Source: Lachnospiraceae bacterium
GTDB lineage: Bacteria > Bacillota > Clostridia > Lachnospirales > Lachnospiraceae
NCBI GenBank assembly: GCA_017434885.1
Contig: JAFSGE010000024.1
Coordinates: 1 to 39,977 of the forward strand
Length of the DNA stretch: 39,977 nt
Direction of reading: 5' to 3'
The notes beneath the pieces are model-generated. The model saw only the letters and a list, made by a program, of their open reading frames with translations. It was not told the DNA's origin and made no database searches. Below, one piece after another: positions 17,144-25,388 of the stretch (position 1 is its first letter; every line of letters starts with the position of its first letter). A program made the translations under genes and the position numbers.

Positions 17144-17389
17144 ATGGCAGCAGTAAGTGCAGCACAGGTTGACAACCTGGTATCATTATTAGATGGTTAT
17201 TCAGTTAAAGGTGGACATCACCTTAACGTTAACGTATTAAACAGAGAAACACTTTTAGATGCTCAGCAGCATCCTGAAAACTATCCTCAGCTTACAATCC
17301 GTGTTTCCGGATACGCTGTTAACTTCATCAAGTTAACACCTGAACAGCAGGCTGACGTTATTTCCCGTACATTCCATGAATCCATCTAA
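17144..17389 (+). CDS. grcA: Stand-alone glycyl-radical domain of pyruvate formate-lyase (GrcA/YfiD-like)
   Basis: 81 residues with an AGGAGG ribosome binding site. From residue 17 it is collinear with the last 65 residues of E. coli PflB and with GrcA (YfiD): [61 protein letters not shown]. Gly56 in RVSGYA is the predicted radical site, to be activated by the radical SAM enzyme encoded downstream. The catalytic protein in the same operon lacks this domain, so here it should be an obligatory subunit rather than a spare part as GrcA is in E. coli. The GrcA name reflects similarity only; the N-terminal part of E. coli GrcA is absent. Confidence 0.93.
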   Translation: MAAVSAAQVDNLVSLLDGYSVKGGHHLNVNVLNRETLLDAQQHPENYPQLTIRVSGYAVNFIKLTPEQQADVISRTFHESI

Positions 17390-17424
17390 TTTCGGATAAT
17401 ACGAAGAAATAAGGTAAAGTGTAT

Positions 17425-17457
17425 AAACCTCCGGTGGTTTTTCTGCCGGAGGTTTTT
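17425..17457 (+). terminator. Terminator between the glycyl-radical gene and pflA
   Basis: AAACCTCCGG (17425-17434) pairs perfectly with CCGGAGGTTT (17446-17455), followed by T residues. The pflA ATG is 20 bases beyond, so partial read-through would set a low level of activating enzyme relative to its substrate proteins. Confidence 0.88.
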
Positions 17458-17477
17458 AACTCGGAAGGGAGATTTTT

Positions 17478-18236
17478 ATGCAAGGCAGAATTCATTCACT
17501 AGAAAGCTTTGGTACCGTAGACGGTCCCGGCACCAGATTTGTTGTATTTGTGCAAGGATGCCCCATGCGATGTGCCTATTGCCACAACCCTGATACCTGG
17601 GCAATGAACGGCGGAACCTTGATGGAGCCGGAATATGTTTATGAACAGTACAAAAGAAACGAAAGTTTTTACAAAAACGGTGGTATTACCGTTACCGGCG
17701 GCGAACCTCTTATGCAGATTGATTTTTTAATTGATTTGTTTACACTTGCCAAAAAGGACAATGTGCATACCTGCATCGACAGCTCCGGTATTGCTTACAA
17801 CCCGGACAACGCTCCCTTAATTGCAAAATTAGATAAGCTTATGGAGCTCACGGACCTTGTTATGCTTGATATTAAGCACATTGACCCTGCAAAGCACAAA
17901 GAACTTACCATGCAACCTAATGAACCGATTTTGGCCTTTGCAGCGTATTTAAACGAAAAGCAAGTTGATATGTGGATTCGCCACGTTGTTGTACCCGGCA
18001 TTACCGATGACGACAAGTATTTATTTGACTTAGGTTACTTCATCGGACAATTTACCAATTTGAAAGCACTGGATGTACTTCCTTATCATACGATGGGAGA
18101 AAACAAATACGAAAAGCTTGGCATTTCTTACAAGCTTGCCGGAGTTCCTCCCATGGACAAAAATCTGATTCCGGCAAAAAAAGAAGTCATTCTCAACGGA
18201 ATCAGAAAACGCAGAAGTGAAATAAATTCTCAATAA
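17478..18236 (+). CDS. pflA: Pyruvate formate-lyase activating enzyme (radical SAM)
   Basis: 252 residues, normal length. The [4Fe-4S] site is Cys28-x3-Cys32-x2-Cys35 (GCPMRCAYCHNPDTW), followed by the SAM-binding GGITVTGGEPLMQ and the C-terminal MGENKYEKLGISYKLAGVPP typical of PFL activases. It cleaves SAM to a 5'-deoxyadenosyl radical that abstracts hydrogen from the glycine, here presumably Gly56 of the separate 81-residue protein. GGAAGGGAG precedes the ATG. It follows a terminator hairpin and may be read through from the pfl promoter. Confidence 0.96.
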   Translation: MQGRIHSLESFGTVDGPGTRFVVFVQGCPMRCAYCHNPDTWAMNGGTLMEPEYVYEQYKRNESFYKNGGITVTGGEPLMQIDFLIDLFTLAKKDNVHTCIDSSGIAYNPDNAPLIAKLDKLMELTDLVMLDIKHIDPAKHKELTMQPNEPILAFAAYLNEKQVDMWIRHVVVPGITDDDKYLFDLGYFIGQFTNLKALDVLPYHTMGENKYEKLGISYKLAGVPPMDKNLIPAKKEVILNGIRKRRSEINSQ

Positions 18237-18268
18237 TTCCCTTCTGTATTTGTTAAATTTTTATCGTT

Positions 18269-18297
18269 TTGGCTTGTATTCTTTCGTCATTTATATT
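18269..18297 (+). promoter_or_regulatory. Promoter of the ferredoxin gene
   Basis: TTGGCT (18269-18274), 17 bases, TATATT (18292-18297), about 50 bases before the start codon. Confidence 0.65.
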
Positions 18298-18346
18298 AAA
18301 ATAATAGAAGGATTATTAAGAAAACATTTTTAAGGAGGATATTGTT

Positions 18347-18517
18347 ATGGCATACGTTATTAGTGACGCTTGTATTTCTTGTGGAGCATGTGCAGGACAG
18401 TGCCCTGTTGGCGCTATTTCTGAAGGCGACGGCAAGTTTGAAATCGATGCAGCTACATGCATCAGCTGTGGTTCCTGTGCAGGTGGATGCCCCGTTGGAG
18501 CTATCTCCGAAGAATAG
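18347..18517 (+). CDS. 2[4Fe-4S] clostridial-type ferredoxin
   Basis: 56 residues beginning MAYVISDACISCGACAGQCP. Two CxxCxxCxxxCP motifs (CISCGACAGQCP and CISCGSCAGGCP) bind two [4Fe-4S] clusters, the length and spacing of classical clostridial ferredoxin. TAAGGAGG precedes the ATG. It is a low-potential electron carrier. Its place directly after pflA suggests it could reduce the activase cluster, but it has its own promoter and probably serves many partners. Confidence 0.96.
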   Translation: MAYVISDACISCGACAGQCPVGAISEGDGKFEIDAATCISCGSCAGGCPVGAISEE

Positions 18518-18563
18518 AATTCACGAGCAGAAAAGCAAGCGCAAAGTATTAAATACGAAAGCA

Positions 18564-18597
18564 AAGCGTTCAATCATACGATTGAACGCTTTTTTCT
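18564..18597. terminator. Bidirectional terminator of ferredoxin and MerR-type genes
   Basis: AAGCGTTCAAT (18564-18574) pairs with ATTGAACGCTT (18581-18591) around CATACG, followed by TTTTT on the plus strand. The last codons and TGA stop (18576-18574) of the opposing regulator gene lie inside this hairpin. Confidence 0.88.
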
Positions 18598-19383
18598 TAA
18601 AAAGCCAATTCTTTTCTTTTCCCCCTGCTTCTTTTCTTTTATCTGTTTCTCCTCGCTTATCTCTGCTTTTTCTATCGTTTGCCCCTCCGGCTTTACCTGT
18701 AGCTGAGCATCCTTCTCTTCTTTCTTTTGCTGCATGATTTCCTCCAGATGTTTTGCCTGCAGGGCGCGTTCTTCCTTGCGCTCCGCCTTTTTCTCCGAAG
18801 CACTCTTCTTTTGATTCCGTGAGCGAATCAACTCATCTACTCTACGGTAGTGCTCCTCCTGTCTGTCAATGCGAATCAGTTCTCTCTCTTCTTCTCTCTC
18901 TTCCTGTAGTCTGAATTGATAGTCTAATTCTTTTAACAGCGTGTCTTTAATTTCTTCACAGACCTCCTGATTGTTGCTTTTTACCGCTTCTGTAATCATT
19001 GTCTGCAAAAGCTGTTGTAGCCTGAGACTTTTTGCCTCTCTGCTCTCCTCATGCACAGGCATAAATTCCCCTTTGTTTACCATTAATACATGTCTCTTCC
19101 TGCTTTCTGCCTGTTGCATCCCGCCAATGCCGTAATTTGCTCCCGGCTGCATTTCCGCCCGGTTTAACAGGCTACGTATTGCCTTCAACTGCAATCCCTG
19201 CTCCTTTAAATCTCGCACCTCTTTAAAGCGTTCAATATCTTCTTCCGTATAATAGCGGTGTCCCAACTCATTTCTCTTAATCGGAAGTCCCAGTTCCTCT
19301 TCCCAGTATCTTAGTACATGACTTTCCACCTGTACCTGCTTTGCTGCATCTGAAATCAAATACATTCTTTCTGCCTGTTTCAT
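18574..19383 (-). CDS. MerR-type DNA-binding regulator
   Basis: 269 residues. The N-terminal winged helix of the MerR family (about 7-75, YLISDAAKQVQVESHVLRYW ... LGHRYYTEEDIERFKEV) binds DNA. The rest (about 115-269) is a very charged Glu/Lys/Arg/Gln helix or coiled coil with no ligand-binding Cys or known effector domain. Proteins of this kind are common in Clostridia next to dnaB. The regulated genes are unknown. It ends inside the shared terminator with the ferredoxin gene and lies downstream of the dnaB terminator. Confidence 0.85.
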   Translation of the reverse strand: MKQAERMYLISDAAKQVQVESHVLRYWEEELGLPIKRNELGHRYYTEEDIERFKEVRDLKEQGLQLKAIRSLLNRAEMQPGANYGIGGMQQAESRKRHVLMVNKGEFMPVHEESREAKSLRLQQLLQTMITEAVKSNNQEVCEEIKDTLLKELDYQFRLQEEREEERELIRIDRQEEHYRRVDELIRSRNQKKSASEKKAERKEERALQAKHLEEIMQQKKEEKDAQLQVKPEGQTIEKAEISEEKQIKEKKQGEKKRIGFLRKKRSIV

Positions 19384-19412
19384 AAAATCCCTCCTGTTTT
19401 TATTTAAATCAC

Positions 19413-19440
19413 AAAAAGGACAAGCATCTACGCTTGTCCT
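19413..19440 (-). terminator. Terminator of the gdpP-rplI-dnaB operon
   Basis: AGGACAAGC (19417-19425) pairs with GCTTGTCCT (19432-19440) around a 6-base loop. The minus strand continues with TTTTTGTG. Confidence 0.85.
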
Positions 19441-19515
19441 CTTTCGTACATTTCAAAATTCTGTTGTATCCTATCCTTGCAAATTAGCAAGCCACGCAAA
19501 ATCCCCTCACATTTC

Positions 19516-20856
19516 CTAGTGTTCCATATTGGCAAACTTGGTGTAGTCAGGAAGCCATACAAGGTCTACAGTACCAATCGGACCGTTTCTCTGCTTGGCA
19601 ATAATTATTTCTGCAATTCCTTTTTTCTCAGTGTCTTTATTATAATAATCATCTCGATAGATGAACATTACCACGTCGGCGTCCTGCTCAATCGCACCGG
19701 ATTCACGAAGGTCAGAAAGCATCGGTCTGTGATCCGGTCTCTGCTCTACCGCACGGCTGAGCTGGGATAACGCTATTACCGGTACATTCAGCTCTCTGGC
19801 AAGCGCCTTCAGCGAACGGGAAATATCTGAAATTTCCTGCTGTCTGGAGTCACCGCCCCTGCCACTGCCACTCATAAGCTGTAAGTAGTCAATGATAATC
19901 ATCTGCAGGTTATGTTCCAATTTATATTTTCGGCATTTGGAACGGAGCTCCGAAATACTGATACCCGGCGTATCATCAATTATCAGGTTGGACTTTCCGA
20001 TTACTCCGGCACTTTCTATCAGTTTTTCCCACTCTGTATCGGAAAGGTTACCGGTACGCAGATGCTGGGAATCCACTCTTGATTCCAAGGAGAACAGACG
20101 GTTTACCAGCTGCTCCTTACTCATTTCCAAACTGAATATTGCTACTGTTTCATTGAGCTTAAAAGCCACATGTTGGGCAATATTAAGCACAAATGCGGTT
20201 TTACCCATAGACGGTCTTGCCGCTACCAGAATCAGGTCAGAAGGCTGCATGCCTGCCGTCCTGTAATCAAGGTCGATAAATCCGGTTGCCACACCGGTAA
20301 CATTCCCCTTGTTCTTGGAAGCCTTTTCGATTTTGTCCATGGCATTCATAACAACCTGTCTGATGGGAACAAATTCTCCGGTATTTCTTTTCTGTACCAG
20401 TTCAAAAATTCTCTTTTCCGTATCTTCCAATATCACTTCCAGATTTTCTTTTCCGGTATAGCATGTATTGGCAATCTCTTCATTTAACCGTATGAGTTTA
20501 CGCAGAGTAGCTTTTTCAGCCACAATATTTGCATAATGCTTGATGTTTGCCGAAGTGTACACCGATGTCATGATTTCTCTGATAAATTCAAGGCTACTGA
20601 CCTCCGGTGGCACATCCTTTTCTCTCAAACGATCCTGTAAGGTCACCACATCAACCGGTTTTCCTTCATCATTCAGTTCTACCATGGTGTCAAATAAAAC
20701 ACCGTACTGTCTGCTGTAAAAATCTTCTCCCATGATAATTTCAGAGGCTACCGTAATAGCTTCTCTGTCCATAATCATAGAACCGATTACAGATTGTTCT
20801 GCTTCTATACTGTGCGGCAATACCCGCTTTAAAAGCATTTCTTCTGTTGCTGCCAT
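19516..20856 (-). CDS. dnaB: Replicative DNA helicase DnaB
   Basis: 446 residues, full length. The N-terminal domain (about 10-115, LPHSIEAEQSVIGSMIMD) and the RecA-like ATPase domain follow the standard layout: Walker A ARPSMGKTAF, FSLEMSKEQLVNRL, Walker B LQMIIIDYLQLM, and KALARELNVPVIALSQLSR. It unwinds the duplex ahead of the replication fork (called dnaC in B. subtilis). It starts 18 bases after rplI, and the rplI-dnaB pairing is conserved in Bacillota. Confidence 0.97.
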   Translation of the reverse strand: MAATEEMLLKRVLPHSIEAEQSVIGSMIMDREAITVASEIIMGEDFYSRQYGVLFDTMVELNDEGKPVDVVTLQDRLREKDVPPEVSSLEFIREIMTSVYTSANIKHYANIVAEKATLRKLIRLNEEIANTCYTGKENLEVILEDTEKRIFELVQKRNTGEFVPIRQVVMNAMDKIEKASKNKGNVTGVATGFIDLDYRTAGMQPSDLILVAARPSMGKTAFVLNIAQHVAFKLNETVAIFSLEMSKEQLVNRLFSLESRVDSQHLRTGNLSDTEWEKLIESAGVIGKSNLIIDDTPGISISELRSKCRKYKLEHNLQMIIIDYLQLMSGSGRGGDSRQQEISDISRSLKALARELNVPVIALSQLSRAVEQRPDHRPMLSDLRESGAIEQDADVVMFIYRDDYYNKDTEKKGIAEIIIAKQRNGPIGTVDLVWLPDYTKFANMEH

Positions 20857-20874
20857 TGGCTTATACTCCTCGCC

Positions 20875-21324
20875 TTATTTCAGTTCCGTAACTTTTACCT
20901 TTAACTTGCCTGTTACCTTGGGATGCAACTTCACACTCACTTCATATACGCCGAAATTTCTGATGGCTTCCGGAAGCTGAATCTTTTTCTTGTCTATTTC
21001 CTTTCCACACTGCTCTTTGTATGCCACAGCAATTTCCTTACTGGAAACAGAGCCGAAGGTCTTGCCGCCTTCACCGGCCTTAATGGAAACAATCACCTCA
21101 TCCTTTTCCATTTCTGCCGCAAATACCTGCGCTGCCTCTAACTGCTCCTTGGCAATTTTCTGTTCATTTGCCTTCTGTAACTTCAAATCGTTCATGTTCT
21201 TTCCGTTTGCCTCTACGCCGAGTTTCTTTGGAAGAACATAATTTCTTGCATATCCGTCATTCACATCTACTACATCGCCTTTTTTTCCAAGGCTTTTTAC
21301 ATCCTGTAATAAAATAACTTTCAT
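20875..21324 (-). CDS. rplI: 50S ribosomal protein L9
   Basis: 149 residues. The N-terminal 23S-binding domain MKVILLQDVKSLGKKGDVVD with YARNYVLPKKLGVEA is diagnostic, followed by the long connecting helix and the C-terminal domain (GKTFGSVSSKEIA, KIQLPEAIRNFGVYEVSVKLH). It lies between gdpP (15 bases upstream) and dnaB. Confidence 0.98.
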   Translation of the reverse strand: MKVILLQDVKSLGKKGDVVDVNDGYARNYVLPKKLGVEANGKNMNDLKLQKANEQKIAKEQLEAAQVFAAEMEKDEVIVSIKAGEGGKTFGSVSSKEIAVAYKEQCGKEIDKKKIQLPEAIRNFGVYEVSVKLHPKVTGKLKVKVTELK

Positions 21325-21339
21325 TGGTACTTTCCTCCT

Positions 21340-23400
21340 TTATACGACCAAATCGCCCTCTGCAATCATCTTATCCAAATTTTCTTTCAGGATACCGATG
21401 CCCTCTGCAAGCGACACACCGCTGAGCTGGCACCCCGCAATGCTGAGATGACCGCCTCCGCCTAATTTTTCCATAATGACCTGTACATTCACCTCATCAA
21501 TGGAACGGGCACTTACAAAAATCTGATTCTGATACTCTGTCAGCACAAAGCTGGCCTTCACACCGTTGATATTCAGTAATTCATTTGCTGCCTGTGCTCC
21601 CACTACGGTAGGACTTTGAATATCCTCACTGGTACAGGTTGAAATCGCAAATGCATTGCGGTAAATTTCCGCCTGGCTGACAGCATCCGCCTTTGCTTTA
21701 TATTCATTGGCATCTTCACGGAACAGCTTACGTACTCTGGTAACATCCGCTCCGTTTCTTCGAAGAAATGCTGCTGCCTCAAAGGTTCTGACACCTGTCT
21801 TACTCATAAAGTTATTGGTATCTATCATAATACCGGAGTACATACAATCTGCCTCATCGGAAGTGACCTTGATACTTTCTCCGATATACTGTAAAATTTC
21901 GGAAACCATCTCACAGGCAGAAGATGCGTACGCCTCGATATAAGAAAGCGTTGCATTCTCAATCACTTCTGTTCCCTGTCTGTGGTGATCCAATACCACA
22001 ATAGACTTACAAAGCTTCAAAAGTTCCGGGCACTCTGTAATGCTGGGCTTATTGACATCCACTACTACAAGTACCGTGCCGGCCCCCGCCAGTTCAATCG
22101 CCTGCTGGCTGCCGATAATCATGTTATCCTCATAGGCATCATTGTTTTTAAACAAATCCATCATAGGCTTTACAGAAGTACTCACATCATTCACTACAAT
22201 GTGTGCTCTCCTGTCAAGCGTCTTGGCAATACGGTAAATACCTACCGCCGCACCAAAGCTGTCCACATCCGCCAGTCTGTGTCCCATAATCAGCACTCGT
22301 TCCTTGGCAGAAATAATTTCCCGAAGGGCCTGCGCTTTTACACGGGCTTTTACTCTGGTATTCTTCTCCACCTGCTGGCTCTTTCCGCCATAATAGACAA
22401 TGTTGTCCGGCACCTTTACAACCGCCTGGTCACCACCTCTTCCAAGTGCAAGGTCAATGGCATTACGGGCAAACTCATAATTCTGCGCATAAGTAAGTCC
22501 GTCCAATCCGATTCCGATACTGATGGTCACCGCCATCTCATTACCGATGTTTACGGTTTTTACATCATCCAGCAAATCAAATTTGCTTTCTCTTAACTGT
22601 TCAATGGCTTTTTTCCTTAGGACAACCATGTACTTGTCCTTTTCTATCTTTTTACAGATACCGTCAAGTGCCGCTATATACTTATTTACTTTTCGGTCAA
22701 TAAGTGCAGTAAGAAGGGACCGTCTTACTTCTTCTACACTCTCCAGTGCTTCCTCATAATTGTCCAGATAAATCATACCTACTGCAAGACTCTGGTCATC
22801 CACTTCCTGCAAGGCAATTTTAAGTGCTGTTTCATCAAACAGATAAAACGCAATCAAACTGCTTGTATAATCCACATCCTCAATGATATCACTGTTCTCT
22901 ATCACTTCCCTCATAGAGATTCGTTTCATTTTGACCATATAATTTCTGCCTTCATAGACAATATCAAATGAAACATCCTCAGATTCACCGGGCAGTTTTT
23001 CTCTGGTAATGGAAGGAAACAACGACGTAATGGACTTGCGATATCCCTTTTCTTTATGTACTACCTGTTCGAATCCGATATTTGTCCAAATAATCTTGCC
23101 CTCTTCATCCAGCATAGCATAAGGAAGCTCAAGTTCTCGAAGCAGAACCTTCTGAATCTGTCCGTACTGGGTAGCAAAGCTTATCAGTTCATTCATAATA
23201 ATCGGTTTGTTGTAAAGCATCATGGAAACAGTAACTGCAAAATAAAACAGCGCAAAACAAGTCACCACAAGCCCGGCGGAAGTATCAAACAAATACACCA
23301 CCATGTTTACTGCAACCAGTAAAAAACCCATATACAAAGAAGTCTGGGTGAAGCTTTTCAGTCGTCCTTTTAACTTAAGATTCTTTTTCTTTGAAGTCAT
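21340..23400 (-). CDS. gdpP: GdpP-type cyclic-di-AMP phosphodiesterase (PAS-GGDEF-DHH-DHHA1)
   Basis: 686 residues from the ATG at 23400 (MTSKKKNLKLKGR), chosen because AGAGG lies upstream; a GTG at 23448 in the same frame has no ribosome binding site. Two membrane helices (about 20-60), a PAS-like domain, a degenerate GGDEF domain (SIGIGLDG in place of the active motif) and a DHH/DHHA1 phosphodiesterase follow. DHH motifs are GHRLADVDSFGAAVGI, VVLDHHRQG and the C-terminal GGGGHLSIAGCQL. It hydrolyses c-di-AMP to pApA, controlling K+ and turgor. The gdpP-rplI-dnaB order matches B. subtilis yybT-rplI-dnaC. Confidence 0.93.
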   Translation of the reverse strand: MTSKKKNLKLKGRLKSFTQTSLYMGFLLVAVNMVVYLFDTSAGLVVTCFALFYFAVTVSMMLYNKPIIMNELISFATQYGQIQKVLLRELELPYAMLDEEGKIIWTNIGFEQVVHKEKGYRKSITSLFPSITREKLPGESEDVSFDIVYEGRNYMVKMKRISMREVIENSDIIEDVDYTSSLIAFYLFDETALKIALQEVDDQSLAVGMIYLDNYEEALESVEEVRRSLLTALIDRKVNKYIAALDGICKKIEKDKYMVVLRKKAIEQLRESKFDLLDDVKTVNIGNEMAVTISIGIGLDGLTYAQNYEFARNAIDLALGRGGDQAVVKVPDNIVYYGGKSQQVEKNTRVKARVKAQALREIISAKERVLIMGHRLADVDSFGAAVGIYRIAKTLDRRAHIVVNDVSTSVKPMMDLFKNNDAYEDNMIIGSQQAIELAGAGTVLVVVDVNKPSITECPELLKLCKSIVVLDHHRQGTEVIENATLSYIEAYASSACEMVSEILQYIGESIKVTSDEADCMYSGIMIDTNNFMSKTGVRTFEAAAFLRRNGADVTRVRKLFREDANEYKAKADAVSQAEIYRNAFAISTCTSEDIQSPTVVGAQAANELLNINGVKASFVLTEYQNQIFVSARSIDEVNVQVIMEKLGGGGHLSIAGCQLSGVSLAEGIGILKENLDKMIAEGDLVV

Positions 23401-23454
23401 GCTTTTACGTACCTCTGCCTTAAACAGGTTTCCTGATAATAATAACACTTATTT

Positions 23455-23483
23455 AGTATAACATTTTTTATATAAAGTTTCCA
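23455..23483 (-). promoter_or_regulatory. Promoter of the gdpP-rplI-dnaB operon
   Basis: On the minus strand TGGAAA (23483-23478), 17 bases, TATACT (23460-23455). The GTG at 23448 would be at or just past the transcript start, another reason to prefer the ATG at 23400. Confidence 0.45.
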
Positions 23484-23540
23484 TACCCTTATTTTGTTGC
23501 TTTCTGACTGATTCTGTCGCCTTTTTGTGCCGGATAAACA

Positions 23541-23582
23541 AAAGAGACAACATTATGGTTTTGCTCCCAACATTGTCTCTTT
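23541..23582 (-). terminator. Terminator of the Na/Pi cotransporter gene
   Basis: AAAGAGACAA (23541-23550) pairs with TTGTCTCTTT (23573-23582). The minus strand continues with TTTTGTTT. Confidence 0.85.
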
Positions 23583-23617
23583 ACCATCTTTATTTATTTC
23601 ACAAAGGCTTTTGTATC

Positions 23618-25264
23618 TTAGTCCTCATCCAAAACTTCCTCTGCGATATTGATACAGCTTGTACCGATTCTGTCAAGATTCATAAGAATACCTGAAAAAG
23701 CTCCGGTAAGCTCCGGTTTACAGTCATTCTTTTTCATTCTCTTGACATGGTTTTTGTTAAACTTACGCTCCATTTTGCGAAGTTTGTCTTTGGCATCAAG
23801 CAGCTCCAGTGCTTCCTGTTTGTCTTGTGTTTTTGCAAGTTGCTTTGCCATATCCATCATTTTTATAACAAACTCAAAGCACCTATCCAGTTCTTCCATT
23901 GCCATTTCGGAGAACTGATATTCATTAAAAATCTTATCTCTCGATATCTTGGAAATATCCATGCATCTGTCACGCATTTTATCTACGTCATTCACCACAT
24001 ACATCAGCCCTGCTGCCTCCGCGGTCATTTCCTCGGTAAGTCCGCCGCCTGCAAACAATGCCGACATATAGTCCACCAGTTCCTTGCTGATATTACCAAG
24101 CCAGTTACCGTTTTCATCCGCTTTCTTAAGAATTTCCGTATCTCCGGTTATAAAGCTTGTTTTTACATCCTGCAATAAAATCTTTACATTTTCAAACATC
24201 ACCTTTACTTCCTCTGTTGCCAGATGAAGTGCCGCCGCAGGCTGCGCAATCATTCTGCTGTCAATAAAGAGAGGCGCTGTTTTATCTTCCTCCTGTTTCT
24301 CGTCTCCTCTGACAATAAAGTTTACAATCTTTACCATAACAGGAATTAGCGGCAACCATATCAATGTATTTAAAATATTAAAGGACATATGCGCATTTGC
24401 AATCTGTCTGGCAATCACATCCACCTCATTACCCTTCGGAGATATGAAGCGTACAAATTCCGCAAACACAGGAACAAACCAGATAAACACTGCTGCACCG
24501 GCAATATTGAACACACTATGGGCAACCGCCGTTCTCTTGGCATTTCTGGACTGTCCGATACATGCCATAAGTGCAGTAATGGTAGTACCGATATTGTCAC
24601 CCAGCAAAATCGGAATCGCACCGGCAAGACCGATGGCACTGCTGACTCCGTCTGCGGCAGGCTGCGCCGCAAAGCTCTGCAGAACCGCAATTGTCGCACT
24701 ACTACTCTGTACCACTAATGTCATAACTGTTCCCAGGAGTACTCCCAAAATCGGAATCTGAGACACGCCTGCAATCAGATTCGTAAAGATAGGACTTGTG
24801 GCAAGCGGTTTCATAACGCCGCTCATCGTTTCAATTCCCACAAACAAAAGACCGAAGGCAAAAATCGTCTGACCGATACTTTTCACCTTTTCCTTTTTAC
24901 TGATAAAGAACATAAAGAAACCGATAAATACAAACATCCAAATGTAATCACTGATTTTAAAAGCAATCAGCTGTGCCGTCATGGTAGTACCGATATTTGC
25001 ACCTAAGATAACCGAAATTGCCTGAGGCAGACTCATCAGTCCCGCGCTGACAAAACCTATCACCATAACCGTGGTTGCTGAACTACTCTGCAATACTGCC
25101 GTAACAAGCGCTCCGGCCAGTACTCCCATCACGGGATTCTTCGTCAGAACCCCCAAAATTGTTTTCATTTTTTCTCCCGCAGCCTTTTGCAGACACTCAC
25201 TCATCATGTTCATGCCGTAAATAAAAACTGCAAGTCCTCCCAGTAATCCAAAAATTGTTTGCAT
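23618..25264 (-). CDS. Na/Pi cotransporter family protein with C-terminal PhoU-like domain
   Basis: 548 residues. The membrane part (about 1-320) has two inverted repeats, each with the family signature QSSSA (residues 59-63 and 186-190), plus GANIGTTMTAQ and GDNIGTTITAL. The cytoplasmic part (about 335-548) is a PhoU-like helical bundle. Members (YjbB/NptA group) move phosphate with Na+; many act in phosphate export or homeostasis. The direction of transport here cannot be read from sequence. Single gene with its own terminator. Confidence 0.92.
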   Translation of the reverse strand: MQTIFGLLGGLAVFIYGMNMMSECLQKAAGEKMKTILGVLTKNPVMGVLAGALVTAVLQSSSATTVMVIGFVSAGLMSLPQAISVILGANIGTTMTAQLIAFKISDYIWMFVFIGFFMFFISKKEKVKSIGQTIFAFGLLFVGIETMSGVMKPLATSPIFTNLIAGVSQIPILGVLLGTVMTLVVQSSSATIAVLQSFAAQPAADGVSSAIGLAGAIPILLGDNIGTTITALMACIGQSRNAKRTAVAHSVFNIAGAAVFIWFVPVFAEFVRFISPKGNEVDVIARQIANAHMSFNILNTLIWLPLIPVMVKIVNFIVRGDEKQEEDKTAPLFIDSRMIAQPAAALHLATEEVKVMFENVKILLQDVKTSFITGDTEILKKADENGNWLGNISKELVDYMSALFAGGGLTEEMTAEAAGLMYVVNDVDKMRDRCMDISKISRDKIFNEYQFSEMAMEELDRCFEFVIKMMDMAKQLAKTQDKQEALELLDAKDKLRKMERKFNKNHVKRMKKNDCKPELTGAFSGILMNLDRIGTSCINIAEEVLDED

Positions 25265-25334
25265 GGCTTCTCTCCTATGCTCCTTTACTCTTTTTTCTAC
25301 ATGTTTTACTCAAATTATATCCATTCTCAGTATA

Positions 25335-25366
25335 AAAGATGCTATGTAAAATCCGATAGCATCTTT
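25335..25366 (-). terminator. Terminator of the ABC exporter operon
   Basis: AAAGATGCTAT (25335-25345) pairs with ATAGCATCTTT (25356-25366). On the minus strand the stem runs into TTTTATAC. Confidence 0.85.
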
Positions 25367-25388
25367 AAGTAAAATCTATGTAAAATTA

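Noticed and set aside
16876-17144. Frameshift or sequencing error as the cause of the split PFL
   Set aside because: The body ends cleanly, two new genes each begin with ATG and a strong ribosome binding site, and about 270 bases with a third protein lie between; a single base change cannot rejoin them.
14837-17389. Other glycyl radical enzymes (choline trimethylamine-lyase, glycerol dehydratase) for the split enzyme
   Set aside because: Sequence follows pyruvate formate-lyase closely, including the double Cys; the other enzymes have a single active-site Cys in a different context.
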